Assembly (NCBI GenBank): GCA_035610365.1 | Contig: CM069437.1 | Coordinates: 55,886,093-55,950,092, forward strand | Direction: 5' to 3' | From: Aquatica leii | Lineage: Eukaryota; Arthropoda; Insecta; Coleoptera; Lampyridae | DNA length: 64,000 nucleotides | Shown: one piece after another, positions 21,826-31,673 of the stretch | How the letters are laid out: each line of letters starts with the position of its first letter | Numbering within the stretch: the first letter of the stretch is position 1 | Notes under the pieces: generated by a model | Databases searched by the model: none | The model's input: only the letters and a program-made list of their open reading frames with translations | What the model was told of the DNA's origin: nothing | Made by a program: the position numbers and the translations under genes

Positions 21826-24404
21826 ATTTTTTTTGTCAAAAATACATTTTTCTGATTCAGTAGACGTAACGTAAAATTATGCAATAAAAAATTTTTGAAA
21901 AAAAATTGCGATCGTTATACTTTCCTTATGTTAAAGTAAAAATATCAGAACTGTGTAAATAATAGAAGGCTTTGTAAACAGCATGTATATTAAATTTTAT
22001 CGATTTAGCTTGAATAGTTTTAAAATAACAAGGCCGCCTTCATACATTTGGTACGCACTGTATAACGTTGAACAACGGAAGTGCCTATATAATGACTTTT
22101 TTTACAAAATTAACATTCAACTTCCATTCATCAGGCAAATCAGGTGCAGTTTCCGAGCTCACTATATCCGGACATAACTGTATATATTTTTTGTAATATT
22201 TGAAATATAATTTTATTATGTATATTGTTTGATTTATGGACGTCCTGCAAGGATGTCCAGAGTTATAACGAAAAAGTTAATTATTTTCTATGCCAGGTTG
22301 CATATTTTATATCATATTTTCGTCATATAATTCCAAACTTAGTTAGGAAGACCGATATCGAATTTTGCCGAGGTCGAATACTGTTAGTTTTGTTGCCTAA
22401 CTGTAAGTTTCCTTTTTATAAAATTGATTGCTTTTTAGTTTAATTATGAAATTATTGTGAAAGTTGAAGAAAATATATTTAGGTATATACAGACGTGTTA
22501 TTACAGAATTCGATATGTGTAATATTTATTCAGATAATATTATTAGAAGCGGAATATATTCTAAATGAATAGATCTAATTAATTCAAAAAATGGAACTCA
22601 TATTAAAAATTTTTGAGAATTTTGTTCGATTTACTTTTCACAACCGAAAATTGCGAGACTGTTTTGCACTTGTATGAACTTCACTTAAGCATACTTTGTT
22701 TTTTCTCTCCTAGATGTCGCTATAAATATTTAGTTACCAGTAAAAAGTGTTGCATATATAAAATACTGTTATGTTTGCCATCTATTAATAGATTATACAA
22801 CTATTAATCTTGTTGAAACTTGTATTGCCTATGTACCGGGCGCAATTCGTGCATATTGTCGTTTCTAGCATATGTTATCAAGTTCATTACAATTAACACA
22901 CGAATTATCGATACCTACATGATTTACTGCGCAATTGCTAATGGCGCTTTACAGATGTTTAATTATTGCCTTTCAAGCAATACTCAGCTATAATTGACTT
23001 TAACAGTTTGATTTTTCGTGCATTGTAGTTGTACAAATGTTAAGTAGAATAATGCTTATACACAACTGAGAAACGCACAGGTGGATTACAGTTAAACCTC
23101 GAGTCAGGTGCCACCTGGTACAGGTGTTAAACACAGCGCATTTGCCAACAGCCGCCAAATGGTCGATCATCGCGCATCTGCTAAATTAATGCGACATTAT
23201 CCACGGTTATCGCAATATGTCTATACATGCTCGATATAATCTGTGGGACGAAACACATATGAGAATATAAAAATTCTTAATTTAATTACGCGAATGTACT
23301 CTATAGGGAGACTGCGATATTCGAATAAAACAGATGGAAATTTAAATTTTTACGACGCAAGTGTTATTTTTTAATATTACCCAGCACGTGTGCACCAAAT
23401 AGATTAAGTTTTACCCCTATATTAAAATTCGTTTAACAAATGCTACCACATTTTTTATTTTGATTTTTACTATTCAGACGATTCATAAAGAATGTCGACA
23501 GACCCAAGATGCATTTCTCTAATTAAAAAAATTAGATACGGCCGATATAAAAGAATTCGAAGCACCTGCAACAAAAGGGTTGAGCTATGTATCTTGTAAA
23601 ATTGTAGAACTTTGTTCTGCGCGTTTAGCAGATGTAAAAAACCGTAATTAAGAACTGCGCTTGTTTCCCATCAATTATTTGTACCTGTTAATAGATGTTA
23701 AGAATTCAAAAACAGCTGCGCGATTATATGTATAGTTAAACAGGTAAGGTTCATATTATTTACAGTTTTACGTAGTCATTAGCATTCGTGAAAGGAATGA
23801 AAGGTGTAGAGTGTTAGGTTAAAAGCAATTTTTAGATTTCACGCAATATGTTAAATATTATTCATTGAAAATATTTGTGAATAAGTTGCACCTTTAATGA
23901 GAAATAATTATGAATTCAAAAGATCTTAACATATCCTGTGTTTTTTATCTAATTTTACTGTTATTATTGCCAAGAAAGAAAGAAAAAAGCCGTCTTTGAC
24001 AAGAAACAGTTTCAAGCTGCAAGAAACTTTATTGCCAAAATCTCGTTATCTCAATGTATAATTAATTAACAATTACATAGGCTTAGATGTTACATATATG
24101 AATTTGTAATTATGTTTGCTACTGTAGAGTGTAATTTGTGATATAATGTAACTGCCACAAAAGTAGTCACCTGCTTCTCTCTGTAGCTGTCTTAGTTCTC
24201 AACAGACTTTTTTTCAGATTCTTTTTAAATAGTGTTTTTTCACAAGTTTTTTTATTGCAAAGTGTTTAAGTTTTTTGCAGAATGTTTTCATACCGCTTCC
24301 GCCTTGGCAACCTGATTAACTTTTTCTTTTAACAGGAGATGATGCCATTACGTACGTCAGATTATTGGTCATCCCTATTAATCACTGCACTGCAAAAGTT
24401 GCAA
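21826..24404. other. 2.6 kb without recognised gene
   Basis: Only short frames (for example 21983-22177 and 22225-22443, +) that resemble no family I know. It has fewer recognisable transposon traces than most of the window. Features of note: GGACGTCCTGCAAGGATGTCC at about 22240 and three CAGGTG/CACCTG motifs at 23105-23126. Confidence 0.4.
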
Positions 24405-24595
24405 AACGCCAAACGTCAAAATTAATACTTTAATTTTGTTGGTACTTAGCTTAAATCCCATGAATTGTATATGCCCAAGTGTAGCAGTCCAATTTAATTT
24501 ACAGTTGATTAAAAGAACCGGTCACCAAAGCATAGTCATTCACTAATTGCAGATCGTTTACCATATAGCACACTTCACCCACTGTACGTACATTG
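24405..24595 (-). pseudogene. LINE reverse transcriptase fragment
   Basis: The minus strand reads LQLVNDYALVTGSFNQL, then a stop, then IKLDCYTWAYTIHG and, after a one-base shift, LSTNKIKVLI. This resembles the catalytic YADD block and the following G-x-x-x-x-x-x-K-T-K block of LINE reverse transcriptases, with the catalytic pair degraded to VND. Too short to place in a clade. Confidence 0.5.
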
Positions 24596-24785
24596 CTGGT
24601 ACATCTTACGTACATTCGTCCCGATACGTAATATCTACGTACACTGTGAGTGCGTTAATAACAATCAGGCCCGCGCCTATCACTTTTGGCGCCCTTATGC
24701 AAATTTAAATTAACGCCCCAAATTTGTATTACGTTCATATGTGAGTACAGATACGGGTTAAGTTGATACTATTATCCGCTATTGA

Positions 24786-24909
24786 AAAATAATTATAATA
24801 AATGCCTTAAATACGAAAATAAAATTTTCTTTTAAAATTTTAACCGATTTTAACTATCAACTTATAACCTCATTATACACTATTTATATGATCATAAAAG
24901 CTTGTCGCG
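24786..24909. repeat. Inverted repeat, left arm
   Basis: AACTATCAACTTATAACCTC and ATGATCATAAAAGCTTGTCG in this arm reappear inverted in a right arm now split by the macrodomain retrotransposon (25008-25048 and 31674-31757). The loop between the arms is about 100 bp. It may be an older foldback element or a pair of inverted element ends. Confidence 0.75.
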
Positions 24910-25007
24910 CGATTTATTTGTGTAAATAAACTAGTACCTATTTAATTGAGTAACTTAATCCGCTTTTTTAAATTTCAGTTTAATTAAATACTTATGGGTA
25001 CTTACGC

Positions 25008-25048
25008 AAACCTCGCGACAAGCTTTTATGATCATATCAATTGTGTAT
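25008..25048. repeat. Inverted repeat, right arm, first part
   Basis: CGACAAGCTTTTATGATCAT matches the left arm in inversion. The arm is interrupted at 25049 by the LTR retrotransposon and continues at 31674. Confidence 0.75.
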
Positions 25049-25511
25049 TGAAACATTCAAGAAATATCTTGCAAATGCAAGAGCCTTCTAGAAGCTGTCT
25101 AGAAGATATAGCGAAAAGTAGGGAACGTTCGAGAAGGATTCGAGAAGGATTCGCCGATGTCTATAAATGCCGAACATGGAAATCGTAGGTCAGTTATTGC
25201 TGGAATGTGAATGCATGCAGTATTAAGAAGATTAATCAAGTGAAGATAAATAAGTGATTAGCACGTGCGACGTTTAAATAAATAACAGTGTATACCGAAT
25301 CGAGTGAACGTGACTTACAGTGTGAAATCCGAGGACGTTATCTTATCTTAAGTTATACAACGGTTATACATAAATTCGTGTAAGTGTTTTCATTAAATGT
25401 TATTAGATTTAATTTAGTTCGGTTAATTTAAAAGTGTACATATTTCTAGATTAAGTAAACGTAGTTTTAATCGTTTAAATAAATTAGTTTTTAATAAATA
25501 AATACGTAACA
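25049..25511 (+). repeat. 5' LTR of copy 1
   Basis: 463 bp, starting TGAAACATTCAAG and ending AATACGTAACA. Relative to the 3' LTR it has one extra GAGAAGGATTC unit near 25130-25150. The AATAAATAAATA near the 3' end could serve as a polyadenylation signal. Confidence 0.95.
25086..25195 (+). promoter_or_regulatory. LTR core promoter with TTCnnGAA upstream motifs
   Basis: TATAAAT at 25162-25168 lies 30 bp upstream of the A of TCAGTT (25190-25195), the arthropod initiator consensus. Upstream are three TTCNNGAA dimers (25086-25093, 25128-25135, 25139-25146), the half-site pair used in heat-shock elements. Copy 2 keeps the TATA (TATATATA), the initiator and the same 30-bp spacing. Transcription from this start would make R begin near 25192. 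Heat-shock control is an inference. Confidence 0.7.
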
Positions 25512-25512
25512 T

Positions 25513-25529
25513 TGGTGTCAGTGTCGGGT
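25513..25529 (+). promoter_or_regulatory. Primer-binding site
   Basis: TGGTGTCAGTGTCGGG starts one base after the 5' LTR. Copy 2 has TGGTGTCAGAAGTGGGATCG at the same place, which fits the 3' end of insect leucine tRNA (CAA) as I remember it. Copy 1 is slightly altered. Confidence 0.7.
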
Positions 25530-25774
25530 TCGTTTTTATTAGTGTAAATACCATTAAGTAATCTAATCGCTCCCGTAATAAAAACATTCATTGCGTAAAC
25601 ATCTGAAAGATTCGCGATACGCGTGTTTATTTATAAAGTATAAAATAGTGTTTAGTAAACTTTTTCTTTTAACAAGTGCGTGATCGCGATATTAATTAAA
25701 ATTTTGTGTTATACGAAAACGGCATTTTAAAAAGTAGTGTATTTAAACTTTATATTCGTGTTATATTTAAATTT

Positions 25775-28700
25775 ATGCCGGTGACGCGTTCGCAAGCAGT
25801 TAAAATGGATGCAAAGCTATTTGAATGTCTTGAATCAATCAAAAATGGTCAGGAATCGATGAATAGAAAAATGGAAGAAAAGTTTCACGAAAATTCGCAG
25901 AAAATGGAAGAAAATTCCCAGAAAATTGAAGAAAATTCTAGAAGTTTAAAAGAAGAAATACGAGCGAGCATGGAAAATCAAATAAAGATTATTGAGGAAC
26001 ATATACAAGTTAGTGTAGGAAATCAAATCAAAACTGCTCAAGAAGAAACACAAGCAGACATGTTATGTTTAAGAGAAGAAATATGCGAAGTTCTGGAAAA
26101 CGGAAAACAATCTATGAATGAGAAAATAGAAGCAATAGAGGACAAATTAGAAGATAGAATGAAACTGCTTGAAGAAAGAATCAACCAAATGAATTGTCAC
26201 AGGGAAGGAAGCGTCACGAGTGAAGATTTAATAATGGACCATCGAGAAGAAAACACTCATAAATTCAAAGTTGTACTTCCGAATTTTGATGGTAAAGTTC
26301 CATGGTCAACCTACTACAAGCAGTTTGAAGCCGCAGCTACTGCTAATGGTTGGAGCAACAAGCAGAAAGCGACGTCTTTAATAGTGTCCTTACGTGGAGA
26401 AGCGCTTGGAATTTTACAAACTGTTCCGGACCATCTGCAAGAAAATTACGAACTATTAATATCACGATTAGAAATGAGATATGGAGATGCCCATCTTCAA
26501 CAAGTCTATCAAGCTCAAATTAAAAGTCGGGTTCAAAAAGCTGCCGAAAGTCTTCAAGAGTTTGAAGCTGACATCGCCAGATTAACACGGCTTGCGTATC
26601 CTACAGCACCAGATACCTTCTTGGAGCAATTGGCTATTCAAACCTTTGTAGACAGCCTTCGAGACAACGAAACGCAGCAGACTCTCCGGTTAGCTCGACC
26701 GAAGACATTAGATGACGCTTTGGTGCATGCTTTGGAGTTTGAAGCGGCAAAACAAGCATCGCAACGAGATGGTCATAGACTCTGCTGTGCTGCTGAAGTA
26801 CCCGCGCAGACACTGGAAAGCATCGAGGAGATAGCGCGACGAATACTTCGGGAAAGAGGAGTGACAACTTTGAACTGCGATGAAATAGGCCATGTACGAC
26901 GGCATCGTACCAAACCTAAGAAGAGGACTAGAAGAGCCCTCGAAAATTTGGAACGAGGCGAGCGAAAGAAACAAAAAGTAATCTCATCTAGTCAAACTCC
27001 GGAGGTTACAATCCAAATGGCATCGTCTAGAGAGCAATTGCATAGCATTTATCTCGATGGAAAGATCAATGGGAGAAGCGTCCAGTTACTGGTTGACACG
27101 GGAGCGACGAAGACCATCATTCGTCCTGACATCTTATTGGAAAACGAGAAGACATCACCAGTAACAGTACGACTTCGAACAGCGACGGGCGACGAAATAC
27201 CTATTCACGGACAAGTCAAAGTAACCATTGGTTTGGGAAATGGAGTACTCGACCATCAAGTACTGGTAGCCGACATCACGGAAGAAGTTATCCTGGGAAT
27301 GGACGTGATAAAGAAGTATGGGTTCCATTTGGATATGAAGAACGATGTCCTGAAGATCGACAATGAAGAAATTCCTTTTCATTCGTCAGAGAAGGCAGCC
27401 GTGCGAGTCTTATTGAGTGAAGACGTGACTCTGCCTGCAAGGACTGAAAGTGTGGTGATGGCACGCCTAGATGGAAGTCTCCGGGAAGGCTACATACGCG
27501 CGATTGAACCAATGGAGAGCGGCTTAGTTGAAAAGGGACTACTCGTTGGCAGAACTTTAGTACGAGTAAAGAAGACGATGCCAGTAAGGATCTTAAACAT
27601 CAACTCAGATCCTGTAACGCTGAAAAAGAAGACCGTGGTAGGCCAATGCACGCCAGTATCACAAATTGTGAGATGCGTGAAGGCGAACGAAGATACGTCG
27701 CCGAAGAAGTGTCCACAACATCTATTGCACATTCTTACCACCAAATGCGAAAACCTCAGCCAAGACCAGCTGGCTAAAGTTAAAGTGTTGATCCAAGAGT
27801 ACCAAGATGTGTTCGCGCTGAAGAGTGGCTCCAAAGGAAGAACTAACGTGGTGAAACATAAAATTAATACCGGAGACGCTCGGCCGATACGACAACATCC
27901 ACGCAGACTTCCTTTGGCGAAAAGAGAAGAAGCCGAACAAATAATTACGGATATGGAGAGAGAAGGCGTGATTGAACCTTCAAGTAGTCCATGGGCATCC
28001 CCAGTGGTACTCGTGAAGAAGAAGGATGGATCAACGAGGTTTTGCGTAGACTACAGGCAACTAAACGACGTGACCAAAAAGGACAGCTACCCTTTACCCA
28101 GAATTGACGATACGCTAGACACCCTGTCAGGATCCCAGTGGTTTTCTACGTTAGATTTAAAGAGTGGATACTGGCAGGTAGAATTAGAACCCAAGGATCG
28201 TGAAAAAACAGCTTTTACGATCGGAACTGGTTTGTGGCAGTTCACTGTAATGCCCTTCGGCCTGTGTAACGCTCCTGCAACGTTCAAGCGTTTGATGGAG
28301 ACCATCTTGCGCGGATTGTCTTGGAAGACGTGTTTGGTTTACCTGGACGACGTGATCGTGGTTGGAAGGTCGTTTGAAGAGCACTTGAACAACTTGAAGG
28401 AAGTGTTCCAGAGATTACGTGGGGCTAACCTCAAACTGAGCCCAAAGAAGTGCCACGTATTTAAGAAGGAAGTCCAATACCTTGGCCACGTCGTATCTAG
28501 AGATGGAGTAAGGGCTGACCCAGACAAAATCCGAGCAGTGCAAGCATGGCCAAGACCGATCGACAAACATCAGGTCCGAAGTTTCCTTGGGTTGTGCACT
28601 TATTATAGAAGATTTGTCCCCGGATTTGCCAATATTGCCAAACCATTGACAAAACTAACCAAAGAAAAAGCAGAATTTAGATGGAATGAAGACTGCGAAA

Positions 28701-30718
28701 ATTCTTTTAATCAACTAAAACAGGCCCTAGTCACTTCGCCGATTTTGAGTTATCCACGAGAAGATGGAAAGTTTGTTTTGGATACCGACGCAAGCAATAT
28801 GGCCATAGGCGCGGTCCTTTTGCAGGTTCAAGATGGACAAGAAAAGGTTATCGCGTACTTTAGCAAGGTTTTGTCTAGGCCAGAAAGGAATTATTGCGTG
28901 ACTAGGAGGGAGCTGTTAGCCGTCGTTAAGTCCATCGAACATTTCTACAAGTATTTGTATGGACGAAAATTCTTACTGAGAACAGACCACGCCGCTTTAA
29001 AATGGCTACTGCAGTTCCGTAACCCAGAAGGACAAGTAGCAAGATGGATCGAGAGACTGCAAGAGTATGACTACGACACAGAACACCGTGCCGGAAGCAG
29101 TCATCGGAACGCTGATGCCTTGTCCAGAAGACCATGTCCGGCGGACTGCAGCCATTGTTCGCGACTGGAAGAAAAAGTCGAATGCCTCCGGAGAACTGCT
29201 ATGGTTGATGATGAGTGGGAACCTGAGCAGTTACGTCGCGAACAAGAAGACGATCCTGAAATAAGACTACTCCTGGACTGGAAAGAAAGCGGCCGACGAC
29301 CAACCTGGAAAGAAGTGAGTGCTTTGGGCAAAAATATCAAAGCGTACTGGGCACAGTGGGACTCCTTGATAGTAGAAGACGGTCTTCTTAAGCGATCCCT
29401 AGAAAATGCCGAGGGCACGGGAAACAGACTACAGCTGGTAGTGCCGAAGAGCAGGGTGACCGAAGTGTTGAAGCATCTCCACGATGGGACATCAGGAGGA
29501 CACTTTGGCATTAGGAAGACGTTGGGTAAAGTGCGAGAACGATTCTACTGGATGAACTGCAAAGAGGACGTCATGAAATGGTGCCGTAAATGCATAGTCT
29601 GCGCTTCAGGAAATGGTCCAGCGAGAAAGCGCAAAGCACCCATGAAACAATACAACGTAGGAAGCCCTTTGGAAAGAGTAGCGATTGACATCGCAGGGCC
29701 GTTCCCAGAATCCGATTCGGGAAATAAATACATCCTGGTGGCGATGGATTATTTCACGAAATGGACGGAGACTTACGCCATACCCAACCAGGAAGCAGCT
29801 ACAGTCGCAAACGTATTAGTAAAGGAGTTTTTCTGCCGGTTTGGAGTTCCGTTGGAATTACACTCCGATCAAGGCCGCAATTTTGAGTCTGGGCTGTTTC
29901 AAGAAGTTTGCCGACTGTTAGGAATTAAGAAGACTAGGACAACGCCTCTCCATCCTCAGTCTGATGGCATGGTTGAACGGATGAATCGAACAATGGGCAA
30001 GTACTTAGCCAAGGTAGTGTCCGAACACCAAAGGGACTGGGATCAGTACTTGCACCTTTTCTTAATGGCATACCGATCATCCGTTCACGAAAGCACAGGC
30101 CAAACACCATCCTGTGTCATGCTCGGTCGTGAGATAAGATTACCATGCGATCTTCAATTTGGGCGAAGACCGGAAGAAGAAGTTGCTGGAGAAGATTACG
30201 TCAGCAAGCTGGCCAAGAGGTTAGACGAAGTACATGAAGAAGTCCGTAAAAACACACAAATTGCCAGCGACAGGATGAAAACAAGATATGACGTCAAGGC
30301 GCAAAATGGTGGGTTTCAACCTGGCGATATGGTCTGGTTGTATAACCCTCAAAGGAGACGTGGTTTATCGCCGAAGCTGCAAAGGCTATGGGAGGGCCTC
30401 TATGAAGTCGTGCAGCGTATTAACGACGTTATATACCGCATCCGAAAACCGCCCAGAGGCAAGCCAAAAGTGGTCCACGTCGATCGTCTAGCTCCGTTTG
30501 CTGGCGATAACCACAATCCGCAAGTTCAGGTCCGAACCAGAGTAATAAGTAGCAGAACCAGGAATCCAATCGAAGAAATGGAGTTCGAAAAGTTTATGAA
30601 CTTATACGGAGGTTCTGGAAAAGCTAGGTTCGGAGTTACCACCACCACCACCGAGGAACAACAAGTTCCAGACACAAAAAGATTACGCCATCGCACATTG
30701 CGTGAGCGAGGACCTTGA
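25775..30718 (+). CDS. Gag-Pol polyprotein of macrodomain retrotransposon, copy 1
   Basis: 1,647 residues if started at the ATG at 25775 (MPVTRSQAVKMD). The open frame reaches further upstream but without an ATG, and copies 2 and 3 have a corresponding ATG. Residues about 15-155 are a Lys/Glu-rich coiled coil. A gypsy-type Gag follows (about 165-340: NFDGKVPWSTYYKQFEAAA, LRGEALGIL, LEMRYGD). It has a Lys/Arg-rich tail (RHRTKPKKRTRR) but no CCHC knuckle. The protease has DTGA at Asp441. The reverse transcriptase has YLDD with Asp858/859. RNase H has TDASN with Asp1005 and TDHAALKWLL. The integrase has an HHCC finger from about 1234 and catalytic Asp1305, Asp1365 and Glu1401 (DD35E). A GPY-like module reads WEGLYEVV (GPY in copy 2). 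All catalytic residues are present. The frame runs out shortly before the macrodomain. Confidence 0.95.
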   Translation: MPVTRSQAVKMDAKLFECLESIKNGQESMNRKMEEKFHENSQKMEENSQKIEENSRSLKEEIRASMENQIKIIEEHIQVSVGNQIKTAQEETQADMLCLREEICEVLENGKQSMNEKIEAIEDKLEDRMKLLEERINQMNCHREGSVTSEDLIMDHREENTHKFKVVLPNFDGKVPWSTYYKQFEAAATANGWSNKQKATSLIVSLRGEALGILQTVPDHLQENYELLISRLEMRYGDAHLQQVYQAQIKSRVQKAAESLQEFEADIARLTRLAYPTAPDTFLEQLAIQTFVDSLRDNETQQTLRLARPKTLDDALVHALEFEAAKQASQRDGHRLCCAAEVPAQTLESIEEIARRILRERGVTTLNCDEIGHVRRHRTKPKKRTRRALENLERGERKKQKVISSSQTPEVTIQMASSREQLHSIYLDGKINGRSVQLLVDTGATKTIIRPDILLENEKTSPVTVRLRTATGDEIPIHGQVKVTIGLGNGVLDHQVLVADITEEVILGMDVIKKYGFHLDMKNDVLKIDNEEIPFHSSEKAAVRVLLSEDVTLPARTESVVMARLDGSLREGYIRAIEPMESGLVEKGLLVGRTLVRVKKTMPVRILNINSDPVTLKKKTVVGQCTPVSQIVRCVKANEDTSPKKCPQHLLHILTTKCENLSQDQLAKVKVLIQEYQDVFALKSGSKGRTNVVKHKINTGDARPIRQHPRRLPLAKREEAEQIITDMEREGVIEPSSSPWASPVVLVKKKDGSTRFCVDYRQLNDVTKKDSYPLPRIDDTLDTLSGSQWFSTLDLKSGYWQVELEPKDREKTAFTIGTGLWQFTVMPFGLCNAPATFKRLMETILRGLSWKTCLVYLDDVIVVGRSFEEHLNNLKEVFQRLRGANLKLSPKKCHVFKKEVQYLGHVVSRDGVRADPDKIRAVQAWPRPIDKHQVRSFLGLCTYYRRFVPGFANIAKPLTKLTKEKAEFRWNEDCENSFNQLKQALVTSPILSYPREDGKFVLDTDASNMAIGAVLLQVQDGQEKVIAYFSKVLSRPERNYCVTRRELLAVVKSIEHFYKYLYGRKFLLRTDHAALKWLLQFRNPEGQVARWIERLQEYDYDTEHRAGSSHRNADALSRRPCPADCSHCSRLEEKVECLRRTAMVDDEWEPEQLRREQEDDPEIRLLLDWKESGRRPTWKEVSALGKNIKAYWAQWDSLIVEDGLLKRSLENAEGTGNRLQLVVPKSRVTEVLKHLHDGTSGGHFGIRKTLGKVRERFYWMNCKEDVMKWCRKCIVCASGNGPARKRKAPMKQYNVGSPLERVAIDIAGPFPESDSGNKYILVAMDYFTKWTETYAIPNQEAATVANVLVKEFFCRFGVPLELHSDQGRNFESGLFQEVCRLLGIKKTRTTPLHPQSDGMVERMNRTMGKYLAKVVSEHQRDWDQYLHLFLMAYRSSVHESTGQTPSCVMLGREIRLPCDLQFGRRPEEEVAGEDYVSKLAKRLDEVHEEVRKNTQIASDRMKTRYDVKAQNGGFQPGDMVWLYNPQRRRGLSPKLQRLWEGLYEVVQRINDVIYRIRKPPRGKPKVVHVDRLAPFAGDNHNPQVQVRTRVISSRTRNPIEEMEFEKFMNLYGGSGKARFGVTTTTTEEQQVPDTKRLRHRTLRERGP

Positions 30719-31222
30719 CATGTCCAGAGGGGTTGCAGTCGTGTTTAAAAAGAAGTTTGGGAAGCTAGATGAATTACGAAGACAGCAACCGGCAGTCGGA
30801 AAAGTTTTAGGACTACGTGGTGACGGACGCTTCGTTTTGTATTTGGTCACCAAGAAATACTCACGTGTCAAGCCGTTATACAAAGATCTGTGGCGAACAT
30901 TATGGACTCTCAAAAGAGAAATGGAGATCCATCATGTTAAGAAATTGGCAGTACCCAAGCTTGGTTGTGGCTTAGATCAACTGAATTGGAGGACAGTTTG
31001 AAACATGTTGGAGGTCGTCGTCCGAGGAACAGGCATTCAAGTGTTGGTCTGTAGTTACCAACCAAGGAGAATATTGGGTCAGGAAAAGTCCATTGACTGT
31101 TACTTTTATGGTCAAGGAAGATGTCGAAATGGAGGAAGCTGCCGCTATCGCCACGATCCCTTTTACCGGTGTCACATCCAGTCTCCTGTTCTGGGACAGA
31201 ACAGTCCTAAGAAGGGGGCAGT
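30665..31222 (+). pseudogene. TARG1/OARD1-like macrodomain and CCCH zinc finger, copy 1 (broken by one stop)
   Basis: Lies between the integrase C-terminus and the 3' LTR, in a different frame from Pol. The macrodomain reads AIAHCVSEDLDMSRGVAVVF, KKKFG, then DGRFVLYLVTKKYS, KPLYKDL and KLAVPKLGCGLDQL. The family (ADP-ribose glycohydrolase TARG1/OARD1) hydrolyses ADP-ribose from acidic residues using a Lys in the 'ITKK' block and the Asp of 'GCGLD'; both are conserved here. A TGA at 30999-31001 (CGA in copy 2, a CpG-type change) interrupts it. The frame then continues to a finger C-X7-C-X5-C-X3-H at 31098-31154 (CYFYGQGRCRNGGSCRYRHD), of makorin type, followed by a Cys. One extra G near 31219 makes this frame read into the LTR. 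Confidence 0.85.
31208..31221 (+). promoter_or_regulatory. Polypurine tract of copy 1
   Basis: AAGAAGGGGGCAG immediately precedes the 3' LTR and fits a plus-strand primer tract. It overlaps the end of the coding region. Confidence 0.75.
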
Positions 31223-31673
31223 GAAACATTCAAGAAATATCTTGCAAATGCAAGAGCCTTCTAGAAGCTGTCTAGAAGATATAGCGAAAAGTAGGGAACG
31301 TTCGAGAAGGATTCGCCAATGTCTATAAATGCCGAACATGGAAATCGTAGGTCAGTTATTGCTGGAATGTGAATGCATGCAGTATTAAGAAGATTAATCA
31401 AGTGAAGATAAATAAGTGATTAGCACGTGCGACGTTTAAATAAATAACAGTGTATACCTTATCGAGTGAACGTGACTTACAGTGTGAAATCCGAGGACGT
31501 TATCTTATCTTAAGTTATACAACGGTTATACATAAATTCGTGTAAGTGTTTTCATTAAATGTTATTAGATTTAATTTAGTTCGGTTAATTTAAAAGTGTA
31601 CATATTTCTAGATTAAGTAAACGTAGTTTTAATCGTTTAAATAAATTAGTTTTTAATAAATAAATACGTAACA
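31222..31673 (+). repeat. 3' LTR of copy 1
   Basis: 452 bp, TGAAACATTC...ACGTAACA, nearly identical to the 5' LTR apart from the 11-bp duplication there. GTAT of the target duplication follows. Confidence 0.95.

Larger units (their letters stand above)
25049..31673 (+). mobile_element. Ty3/gypsy retrotransposon with macrodomain, copy 1 (near intact)
   Basis: Two almost identical LTRs (25049-25511 and 31222-31673), each TG...CA, flank a leader, one 1,647-codon Gag-Pol frame and a macrodomain/CCCH region. The flanking 4-bp duplication is GTAT (25045-25048 and 31674-31677). Apart from an 11-bp tandem duplication in the 5' LTR, the LTRs differ at only a few positions, so the insertion is young. 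It entered the right arm of an inverted repeat. Confidence 0.95.

Noticed and set aside
25706..25774. Extension of the Gag-Pol frame upstream of the ATG at 25775
   Set aside because: The extension begins at a GTG, not an ATG, and codes for low-complexity sequence. The homologous region in copy 2 is non-coding, and an ATG is present at the corresponding place in all three copies.
26634..30913. Numerous open frames on the minus strand across the copy 1 Gag-Pol (and likewise in copy 2)
   Set aside because: They are antisense shadows of a long coding sequence with intact domain motifs on the plus strand.
30665..31222. Macrodomain as a host OARD1 gene lying by chance next to the element
   Set aside because: The same segment lies at the same place, between the integrase and the 3' LTR, in two independent insertions with their own target duplications, so it belongs to the element.
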